A stretch of DNA of 7,447 nucleotides from CAYNNQ01 sp051748085 (GTDB lineage Bacteria > Desulfobacterota > Desulfovibrionia > Desulfovibrionales > Desulfonatronovibrionaceae). The stretch covers positions 1 to 7,447 of the forward strand of contig JBNJHA010000089.1 in the NCBI GenBank assembly GCA_051748085.1, read 5' to 3'. Of the stretch, positions 1-4,757 are shown piece after piece; position 1 is the stretch's first letter, and the number at the start of each line of letters is the position of its first letter. The position numbers were made by a program, and so were the translations under genes. The notes below the pieces were generated by a model. It ran no database searches and had not been told where the DNA came from. It was given only the letters and a program-made list of their open reading frames with translations.

Positions 1-7
1 TTGAACA

Positions 8-1369
8 ATGAATACAGAATTTTTTCCGTGCATATTGACTATTGCCGGGTCCGATTCCGGTGGAGGAGCGGGGATACAGGCGGATCTAAAAACCATCACC
101 GTGCTCGGAGGGTATGGATTGTCCGTGCTTACCGCTTTGACTGCGCAAAACACGCTTGGCGTGCAGGGCATTCATCCCGCGCCTGCTGTTTTTGTTCGGC
201 AACAGATGGATTCTGTAATAACTGACTTTCCAGTGCGCGCGGCCAAGACTGGGATGCTTTTTTCCGAAGAAATAATAAAGGCGGTATCCCGAGGGCTTGA
301 AGACGTTTCTTTTCCGGTGGTGGTCGATCCGGTTTGTGTCAGTCAGTCCGGCGATAGACTACTGGAAGACGGAGCGGTTAAAGCCTTTAAAGAGGAAATG
401 ATCCCCAAGGCGGATGTACTGACCCCCAATCGTCCGGAGGCGGAATTGCTCACCGGCTTAAAAATATCCAATGCGGAGGAAATCAGTAGGGCGGCTGAAA
501 TTCTTTTAGATATGGGTGCCCGAGCGGTGCTTTTAAAAGGTGGGCATTTTGAATCCGAACGGATGTGCGACTGGTTATTTGTCCCGGATAAAAAACCTGT
601 TTGTCTGGAAAAGGAGAAAATTTTCACCGGAAATACACACGGAACCGGGTGTACATTGTCAGCTGCCCTGGCAACATATCTCGGCCGGGGCATAAATATT
701 CAAAATGCGGTAATCCGGGCTAAAGATTTTGTACATATGTCCCTGCGGGCCTCATTTCCTCTTGGCTCTGGGCAGGGGCCTGTAAATCATCTCGCGTTTC
801 AATTAAATAGCCGGGAATGTTCAGGTATTATAAAAAAATTGGAAAACGCCCGGGATGATTTGTGTCAAAATACAAAAATAAGCAAGCTGGTTCCCGAGGT
901 CGGAATGAATTTAGCCCATGCTTTGCCTTTTCCGGAAACTTTTGAACATGTAGCGGCATTTGACGGTCGGATAAGACGGACAAAGTCCGGCCGACTGCTG
1001 TTTGGTTGTCCGTCATTCGGATCGTCTACGCACATGGCTAAAGTTCTGCTTTCAGCCAGAAAATTAAACGTAAAAATTAATTGTGTCGCGAATATTCGTT
1101 TCAATACAGATATTCTTGAGGCCGTTGAGCGATTAAACCTGGTCACGGCTTGGTTCGACAGAGCGCAGGAACCGCAGGAAATTAAGAACAGGGAAGGTTC
1201 AACTCTTGAATGGGGAACATTGGAAGCCCTTAAAAATCATCAATCTCCAGAACTTGTCCGGGTAATCGCCGACAGGGGAGAAGCGGGCAAGGAGCCTATG
1301 CTGCGTATCCTGGGAGAGGACACTCTGGAGGTAATAGAAATCCTGCGGGCTATTGCTGAACTAGTATGA
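8..1369 (+). CDS. thiDN: Bifunctional hydroxymethylpyrimidine (phosphate) kinase / ThiN-type thiamine-phosphate synthase
   Basis: A 453-residue cytoplasmic fusion for thiamine synthesis. The N-terminal ThiD domain (about 1-265) phosphorylates hydroxymethylpyrimidine twice. It shows the substrate-binding start TIAGSDSGGGAGIQADLKT (11-29) and the ribokinase-fold anion-hole motif THGTGCTLSA, with GTGC at 212-215 and Cys215 at the usual catalytic position. The C-terminal ThiN domain (about 270-453) joins the pyrimidine diphosphate to thiazole phosphate, replacing ThiE. It shows PEVGMN, DGRIRR, FGSSTHMAK, STLEWGT and DRGEAGKEPM. Arg321 and His342 have the same 21-residue spacing as the Arg/His pair I recall as important in the Pyrobaculum enzyme (from memory). 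The start is the first ATG after an in-frame TGA at 2-4; only seven upstream bases are visible, so neither the ribosome binding site nor any TPP riboswitch can be judged. A TGA at 9-11 overlaps the ATG in ATGA fashion, so an upstream gene may be translationally coupled (inference). Both domains look intact. Confidence 0.95.
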   Translation: MNTEFFPCILTIAGSDSGGGAGIQADLKTITVLGGYGLSVLTALTAQNTLGVQGIHPAPAVFVRQQMDSVITDFPVRAAKTGMLFSEEIIKAVSRGLEDVSFPVVVDPVCVSQSGDRLLEDGAVKAFKEEMIPKADVLTPNRPEAELLTGLKISNAEEISRAAEILLDMGARAVLLKGGHFESERMCDWLFVPDKKPVCLEKEKIFTGNTHGTGCTLSAALATYLGRGINIQNAVIRAKDFVHMSLRASFPLGSGQGPVNHLAFQLNSRECSGIIKKLENARDDLCQNTKISKLVPEVGMNLAHALPFPETFEHVAAFDGRIRRTKSGRLLFGCPSFGSSTHMAKVLLSARKLNVKINCVANIRFNTDILEAVERLNLVTAWFDRAQEPQEIKNREGSTLEWGTLEALKNHQSPELVRVIADRGEAGKEPMLRILGEDTLEVIEILRAIAELV

Positions 1370-1417
1370 AGAATAAATCACGGCAGAAGGATCGTGGTTA
1401 TTGCAAACAATCTTGTA

Positions 1418-1446
1418 CTGCCGAATGCTTGGCTGAACTTTTTTTC
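1418..1446 (+). terminator. Possible weak rho-independent terminator after thiDN
   Basis: A five-pair stem, GCCGA (1420-1424) with TTGGC (1429-1433), one pair a G-T wobble, closes a four-base loop. After five bases comes a run of seven T (1439-1445). The stem is short and the gap to the T run is long, so this is a weak candidate. CTGCCG (1418-1423) can instead pair with CGGCAG (1381-1386), which would compete with this hairpin. It lies about 50 bases after the thiDN stop and before the promoter of the next gene, where a terminator would be expected. Confidence 0.35.
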
Positions 1447-1501
1447 GTGTGCTGAATAGTTACATTTTCCCAAAACATTCTGGATTTGTTTAAAACATGG
1501 T

Positions 1502-1530
1502 TTGCCGTTGCAAATAATTAGTGCTAGCAT
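1502..1530 (+). promoter_or_regulatory. Putative sigma-70 promoter with extended -10 for the 109-residue gene
   Basis: TTGCCG (1502-1507) is followed by an ideal 17-base spacer and TAGCAT (1525-1530). Each hexamer matches four of six consensus bases, and a TG one base before the -10 box (1522-1523) makes it an extended -10. Transcription would begin near 1537, leaving a leader of about 20 bases that contains the ribosome binding site. The position between the possible thiDN terminator and the next gene suggests that gene is transcribed on its own. Confidence 0.45.
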
Positions 1531-1557
1531 ACTTTAAAAATCAAAGGGGGAATTTTT

Positions 1558-1887
1558 ATGGTTACAAAACATGATGAATTAAAAAAAATATTCGATGCTT
1601 GTGACTGGCAGGAGAAACATCTGGATGAATTACCGGCAAACGAGGACGAAATCCGCTATGCCTGGTATGAGGAAGACGCTGAATACGCGCGCCCGTTTTT
1701 TACAACCGGTTTGCTTCAGGAAAATACATCGGCGGTGCAAAGAGGTTTATATCTCGGACAGGATAAAAGCGGGGCCTGGAAACTTTGCGTACGCGAAGTG
1801 ACTGACTCCAATTTTGACCCTAAGGATGTCGCTCGGCAAATTGTGGGCATGATGGATATTTCCAAGGTGACCGGATCTAATAAGTAA
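1558..1887 (+). CDS. Small acidic protein of unknown function
   Basis: A 109-residue protein I do not recognise. The start is well supported: AAAGGGGG at 1543-1550 is a strong ribosome binding site seven bases before the ATG, and a promoter-like sequence lies just upstream. The protein is acidic (about 21 Asp/Glu against 14 Lys/Arg), with no signal peptide or membrane segment, so it is probably a soluble cytoplasmic protein. The N-terminal part is helix-like and charged (DELKKIFDACDWQEKHLDEL). A middle aromatic stretch (YAWYEEDAEYARPFF, about 33-47) follows, then a probable beta-rich part (GLYLGQDKSGAWKLCVREV, about 63-81) and a C-terminal helix (PKDVARQIVGMMDISK). It has two cysteines, at 15 and 77, and no metal or nucleotide motif that I can see. 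It is convergent with proC, 29 bases away. That it is a real gene rests on the regulatory signals and plausible protein composition, not on a family match. Confidence 0.8.
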   Translation: MVTKHDELKKIFDACDWQEKHLDELPANEDEIRYAWYEEDAEYARPFFTTGLLQENTSAVQRGLYLGQDKSGAWKLCVREVTDSNFDPKDVARQIVGMMDISKVTGSNK

Positions 1888-1916
1888 CCGGCATTATATA
1901 CGGTGAGTAACTGAAA

Positions 1917-2714
1917 TTATTCTTTCCCTAATTCCCGGCAGCGATCTCTGGCCTTAAGGGCTGCCCGAATTATGGCTGATTTGACCCCGTTTTTTTCCAT
2001 CTCGTTCAATCCGGCTATGGTGGTTCCTCCAGGCGAGGTAACCGCCTCTTTTAAAAGCGTTGGATGCTTTCCCTGCTCTTCAAGCATTGCCGTACTGCCC
2101 GAAAAAAGGGAGGTAACCATATTGGAGGCCTCTTTTCTGGGCAGGCCCATGGTCACACCCGCGTCAATCAGGCTTTCCAGGAAATAATAAACATAAGCAG
2201 GACCGGAACCAATTAAGGCGGTAAAGGCGTCAAAGTAATTTTCCGCTAAAACATGCGTACTACCGAGCCGTTCAAATAATCCGAGAGCAAAATTTTTCTG
2301 TTCGTTTGTCAGTCTGGCATCATCCAGACAGACGGCAAAGACTCCTTTTTTTACCAGAGCAGGAGTGTTGGGCATTACCCTGATTACCGGGCAGGCGCTG
2401 GCGCAATATTTTGAAATGTTTTCCGCGCGCACTCCAGCGGCAATGGATACAAGGCACTTGTCCTCGTCCAGAGTGGACGTTATTTCCCGCACGACCTGAG
2501 CCATAAGATTCGGTTTTATCGCCAGAATTATGTATTCGTTTTCCCGGGTAAGCGATGCGCAATCAATGGCTTCGCTTATGCCCGGCAAACCGAGAATCTT
2601 TGCCCGGTCCGGATCATATCCTGAAATTTTAATGTCTTCAAAGGGGGCGAGGCCATTCGCTATGGCCCCGCCCATGTTGCCCAAACCAATTATTCCGACT
2701 TTGGTCCGTTGCAT
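1917..2714 (-). CDS. proC: Pyrroline-5-carboxylate reductase
   Basis: A 265-residue enzyme of normal family length that reduces 1-pyrroline-5-carboxylate to proline with NAD(P)H, the last step of proline synthesis, in the cytoplasm. The Rossmann nucleotide-binding motif is at the N terminus (VGIIGLGNMGGA, 6-17). RVMPNTPA (112-119) and GSGPAY (169-174) follow. The P5CR family signature, LKEAVTSPGGTTIAGL, is at 221-236 in the C-terminal dimerisation domain. The start ATG lies six bases after the ndk stop codon and has no clear ribosome binding site of its own, so translation is probably coupled to ndk. No convincing terminator is visible in the 29 bases between its stop and the convergent small gene. 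The protein looks complete, with no missing motif. Confidence 0.96.
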   Translation of the reverse strand: MQRTKVGIIGLGNMGGAIANGLAPFEDIKISGYDPDRAKILGLPGISEAIDCASLTRENEYIILAIKPNLMAQVVREITSTLDEDKCLVSIAAGVRAENISKYCASACPVIRVMPNTPALVKKGVFAVCLDDARLTNEQKNFALGLFERLGSTHVLAENYFDAFTALIGSGPAYVYYFLESLIDAGVTMGLPRKEASNMVTSLFSGSTAMLEEQGKHPTLLKEAVTSPGGTTIAGLNEMEKNGVKSAIIRAALKARDRCRELGKE

Positions 2715-2720
2715 GACTTT

Positions 2721-3140
2721 CTAGCCCACAAGCTCCAGCTGGTTAAAGAAAAATCCGATTTCCTGCGCGGCTGTTTCAGGAGCATCTGAGCCATGTACCG
2801 AATTTTTTTCGATATCCAGGGCATATTCTTTTCTTATCGTCCCTTCTTCAGCCTGTTCCGGATTAGTGGCCCCCATGAGTCCCCGGTATTTATTTACGGC
2901 ATCCTCATGTTCAAGGACGGAAACTACAACCGGTCCGGAAGTCATGAATTCGGTCAGGCTCCCGAAAAAAGGCCTTTCTTTGTGCACGGCATAAAAGTTT
3001 TCCGCCTGGCTTTTGGTCAAATGAAGCATCTTCATGCCGACAATTTTTAATCCGGCATCCTGAATCATTTTCAGAATTGCTCCCTGCAAATCACGCGAAG
3101 TCGCATCAGGTTTAATGATGCTTAATGTCTGCTGACTCAT
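2721..3140 (-). CDS. ndk: Nucleoside diphosphate kinase
   Basis: A 139-residue enzyme that moves the gamma phosphate of ATP to nucleoside diphosphates through a phosphohistidine, keeping NTP and dNTP pools balanced. The N terminus reads MSQQTLSIIKPDATSR, with the conserved lysine at 10. RPFFGSLTEFMTSGPV covers the usual mobile and substrate-binding segment. NSVHGSDAPETA carries the active-site histidine at 116; the usual HGSDS is here HGSDA. The frame stays open upstream to an ATG at 3212, which would give 163 residues, but the start at 3140 is chosen. It has a perfect GGAGGA six bases upstream, it gives the normal family length, and the 24 extra residues resemble nothing in the family. It is the first gene of a probable two-gene transcript with proC and is divergent from murA. 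Confidence 0.96.
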   Translation of the reverse strand: MSQQTLSIIKPDATSRDLQGAILKMIQDAGLKIVGMKMLHLTKSQAENFYAVHKERPFFGSLTEFMTSGPVVVSVLEHEDAVNKYRGLMGATNPEQAEEGTIRKEYALDIEKNSVHGSDAPETAAQEIGFFFNQLELVG

Positions 3141-3146
3141 ATTGAT

Positions 3147-3152
3147 TCCTCC
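3147..3152 (-). promoter_or_regulatory. Ribosome binding site of ndk (decides the start)
   Basis: On the minus strand this reads GGAGGA, ending six bases before the ATG at 3140. It is near-perfect anti-16S complementarity and rules in the shorter 139-residue ndk over the 163-residue frame that begins at 3212. Confidence 0.85.
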
Positions 3153-3171
3153 ATGATGTTTTTTCACGCTA

Positions 3172-3197
3172 ATAATAGGATTGTCCACAAAGGGCAA
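3172..3197 (-). promoter_or_regulatory. Possible ndk-proC promoter
   Basis: On the minus strand TATTAT (3172-3177) matches five of six -10 consensus bases, and TTGCCC (3192-3197) four of six -35 bases. The spacer is only 14 bases, shorter than the usual 16-18, so the -35 assignment is doubtful. Transcription would start near 3165, giving a leader of about 25 bases with the GGAGGA site. The promoter would lie inside the 163-residue frame, which also argues for the shorter ndk. Confidence 0.3.
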
Positions 3198-3203
3198 GGT
3201 TTT

Positions 3204-3241
3204 ATCCGCCATCGAAGATATTGCGGATTACAGCGGACCGC
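3204..3241. promoter_or_regulatory. Cluster of GCGGA half-sites between ndk and murA (possible operator)
   Basis: ATCCGC (3204-3209) and GCGGAT (3223-3228) form a six-base inverted repeat around 13 bases. A second GCGGA starts at 3233, exactly ten bases after the one at 3223, and is itself part of the near-palindrome GCGGACCGC (3233-3241). Three like-spaced half-sites just upstream of the candidate ndk promoter in a divergent region are what an operator might look like. No known regulator is recognised, and a chance cluster is possible. Confidence 0.25.
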
Positions 3242-3259
3242 GATAAAAGAACTTCGCAT

Positions 3260-3288
3260 TTGTTCAGCAAATTTTTGTAGATTATTTT
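3260..3288 (+). promoter_or_regulatory. Weak candidate murA promoter
   Basis: TTGTTC (3260-3265), a 17-base spacer and TATTTT (3283-3288) lie in the most AT-rich part of the divergent region. The hexamers match only three and four consensus bases. If it is real, the transcript would start near 3295 and have a leader of about 120 bases containing the long inverted repeat at 3307-3374. Confidence 0.25.
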
Positions 3289-3306
3289 ATGTGCTTTTTC
3301 CGCGAC

Positions 3307-3374
3307 CCGGTTGCCCCCTTTCTGCATGCATAAGAAAACCGGATGGCCTGAAGTAAGTGTATGCAGAATATCCG
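3307..3374 (+). promoter_or_regulatory. Structured leader candidate upstream of murA
   Basis: TTCTGCATGCA (3320-3330) pairs with TGTATGCAGAA (3358-3368) over 11 positions (ten Watson-Crick and one G-U), with a 27-base loop. Within that loop AACCGG (3337-3342) is complementary to CCGGTT (3307-3312), outside the hairpin on its 5' side. If both helices form, the result is an H-type pseudoknot. A third option pairs CGGAT (3340-3344) with ATCCG (3370-3374). The element ends about 30 bases before the murA ribosome binding site, so it could act as a leader RNA. As DNA, the inverted repeat could instead be an operator. It matches no RNA family I can name, and it has no T run of the kind a terminator needs. 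Confidence 0.4.
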
Positions 3375-3403
3375 TGTTCTTGTATTGAATCCAAGCTATT
3401 AAA

Positions 3404-3408
3404 AAGGA
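3404..3408 (+). promoter_or_regulatory. Ribosome binding site of murA (decides the start)
   Basis: AAGGA lies seven bases before the ATG at 3416. An in-frame TTG at 3410 is only one base from it, too close to be used, so the ATG start giving 422 residues is preferred. Confidence 0.75.
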
Positions 3409-3415
3409 CTTGATT

Positions 3416-4684
3416 ATGGACAAATTAATCATAGAAGGTGGAGTTCCCTTAAATGGGCAAATAAGAATAAGCGGGTCCAAAAATGCGGCCCTGCCGATAC
3501 TTATGGCTGGAATGATGGCCGAAAATGGTGTGCAATTGAGCAATGTGCCGGCTTTGCGCGATATTCAGACCACGGTAAATCTGCTTTCCACTCTGGGATG
3601 TGAGGTGGATTATGATCGTGATACGGGAAAAGTTGTTATCCAACCGCGGGAAATACTTCCGGAGGCCCCGTACGATCTGGTGCGCACCATGCGGGCCTCG
3701 GTTCTCTGTCTGGGACCCTTGCTGGCTATCCTGGGTCGGGCCAAGGTTGCCATGCCCGGCGGGTGCGCCATTGGGTCCAGGCCGGTGGATATGCATTTAA
3801 CCGCCCTGGAGCAAATGGGAGCCGAGTTTGATCTTGAAGACGGTTATATTATCGGCAAGTGTCCGAAATTGACCGGTGCGCATATTCAGTTTGATTTTCC
3901 GACCGTGGGCGGTACAGAGAATCTGGTCATGGCCGCATCTTTGGCCGAGGGGGAAACCATTATTGAAAACGCAGCCCGGGAACCGGAAGTCGCAGATTTA
4001 TGCAATTTTCTGAATGTCTGCGGTGCGGATATTTCCGGGCAGGGGACCAGTGTGTTGAAGATATGCGGAAAACATGCCCTGTGCCGGGACAAAAAATGTG
4101 AATACAAGGTCATGTCCGATCGTATCGAAGCCGGGACTTATATGGTCGCCGCGGCAATAAGCAAGGGTGAATTGCTTTTGGAAAATTGTCCTTTGGATGC
4201 TCTGGATGCGGTAATTTTTAAATTGCGCGAAATGGGGCTGGAAATCAAAGAACTCAATCAGGGGATAAAAGTCGTTTATGATCAACCGTTGGCCGGAGTG
4301 GATGTCATGACCTTGCCATTTCCCGGATTTCCGACGGACATGCAGGCCCAAATTATGGCCCTGATGACCGTTTCCAACGGATCAGGAATGATTCAGGAAA
4401 CAGTCTTTGAGAACCGCTTCATGCACGCCCTGGAAATGATCCGCATGGGAGCCAGGATCAAGCTTTCCGGACAAAACGCCATGGTCCGGGGAGTTGATAA
4501 GCTGAACGGCGCCCCGGTAATGGCCTCGGATCTGCGCGCCAGCGCCGGGCTGGTTCTGTCCGGCTTGGTGGCTGAAGGAAAAACCGATGTGCGCAGGATT
4601 TATCATCTGGATCGCGGTTATGAAAAAATGGAAGAAAAATTAAAGCAGGTCGGGGCGAGGATTAAGCGAGTCAAGGAAAAATAG
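3416..4684 (+). CDS. murA: UDP-N-acetylglucosamine 1-carboxyvinyltransferase
   Basis: A 422-residue cytoplasmic enzyme, normal family length, that transfers enolpyruvate from phosphoenolpyruvate to UDP-N-acetylglucosamine, the first committed step of peptidoglycan synthesis. It has the two-lobed EPSP-synthase fold. Visible landmarks are SGSKNAALP with Lys22 and Asn23, and the loop PGGCAIGSRPVDMHL with Cys117, the equivalent of Escherichia coli Cys115. Further on are FPTVGGTEN (161-169), FPTDMQAQ with the catalytic aspartate at 308, ASDLRASAGLVLSGL (370-384) and HLDRGYE (397-403) near the C terminus. Because the loop residue is Cys and not Asp, the enzyme is expected to be fosfomycin-sensitive (inference from family knowledge). 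The ATG at 3416 is preferred over an in-frame TTG at 3410. It is divergent from ndk behind a possibly structured leader, and convergent with the chemoreceptor gene. Confidence 0.97.
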   Translation: MDKLIIEGGVPLNGQIRISGSKNAALPILMAGMMAENGVQLSNVPALRDIQTTVNLLSTLGCEVDYDRDTGKVVIQPREILPEAPYDLVRTMRASVLCLGPLLAILGRAKVAMPGGCAIGSRPVDMHLTALEQMGAEFDLEDGYIIGKCPKLTGAHIQFDFPTVGGTENLVMAASLAEGETIIENAAREPEVADLCNFLNVCGADISGQGTSVLKICGKHALCRDKKCEYKVMSDRIEAGTYMVAAAISKGELLLENCPLDALDAVIFKLREMGLEIKELNQGIKVVYDQPLAGVDVMTLPFPGFPTDMQAQIMALMTVSNGSGMIQETVFENRFMHALEMIRMGARIKLSGQNAMVRGVDKLNGAPVMASDLRASAGLVLSGLVAEGKTDVRRIYHLDRGYEKMEEKLKQVGARIKRVKEK

Positions 4685-4713
4685 TATTTTTTCTGGATTA
4701 AAATTATTTATTA

Positions 4714-4751
4714 ATCAGGACCGGGATAATTGTTTTGCTCCCGGCCCTGAT
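4714..4751. terminator. Hairpin between convergent murA and chemoreceptor genes, probable terminator
   Basis: Arms 4714-4725 and 4740-4751 pair at 11 of 12 positions, with a central A-C mismatch, a GC-rich inner part (CCGGG with CCCGG) and a 14-base loop. It starts six bases after the chemoreceptor stop codon and 29 bases after the murA stop. On the minus strand the stem is followed by an AT-rich tract without a clean U run. On the plus strand no T run follows at all. It most likely terminates the chemoreceptor transcript and may also slow or process murA read-through. Confidence 0.6.
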
Positions 4752-4757
4752 AATCGG

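Noticed and set aside
1..225. Frame-1 open frame starting with TTG at the left edge
   Set aside because: It overlaps the ThiD domain in another frame, is rich in Arg, Cys and His without family features, and is a shadow of thiDN.
1498..1512. Sigma-54-like promoter (TGG...TTGC) before the small gene
   Set aside because: The distance between the GG and GC elements is one base short of the strict sigma-54 spacing, and a sigma-70 extended -10 promoter explains the region better.
1888..1905. ACCG/CGGT pair in the gap between the small gene and proC as a terminator
   Set aside because: Only four base pairs with a ten-base loop and no T run on either strand.
3141..3212. N-terminal extension of ndk to 163 residues
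   Set aside because: The GGAGGA site and the family length fix the start at 3140. The extra 24 residues match nothing in nucleoside diphosphate kinases.
3410..3415. TTG start for murA two codons upstream of the ATG
   Set aside because: It is one base from the AAGGA ribosome binding site, too close for initiation; the ATG at 3416 is ideally spaced.
3202..3543. 113-residue minus-strand frame covering the ndk-murA gap and the murA start
   Set aside because: It runs antisense into the conserved N terminus of murA and has no family features or start signals.
4674..4694. A/T hairpin overlapping the murA stop codon
   Set aside because: Eight pairs form (AGGAAAAA with TTTTTTCT), but almost all are A-T, so it is too weak to be a terminator; the GC-rich hairpin at 4714-4751 is a better candidate.
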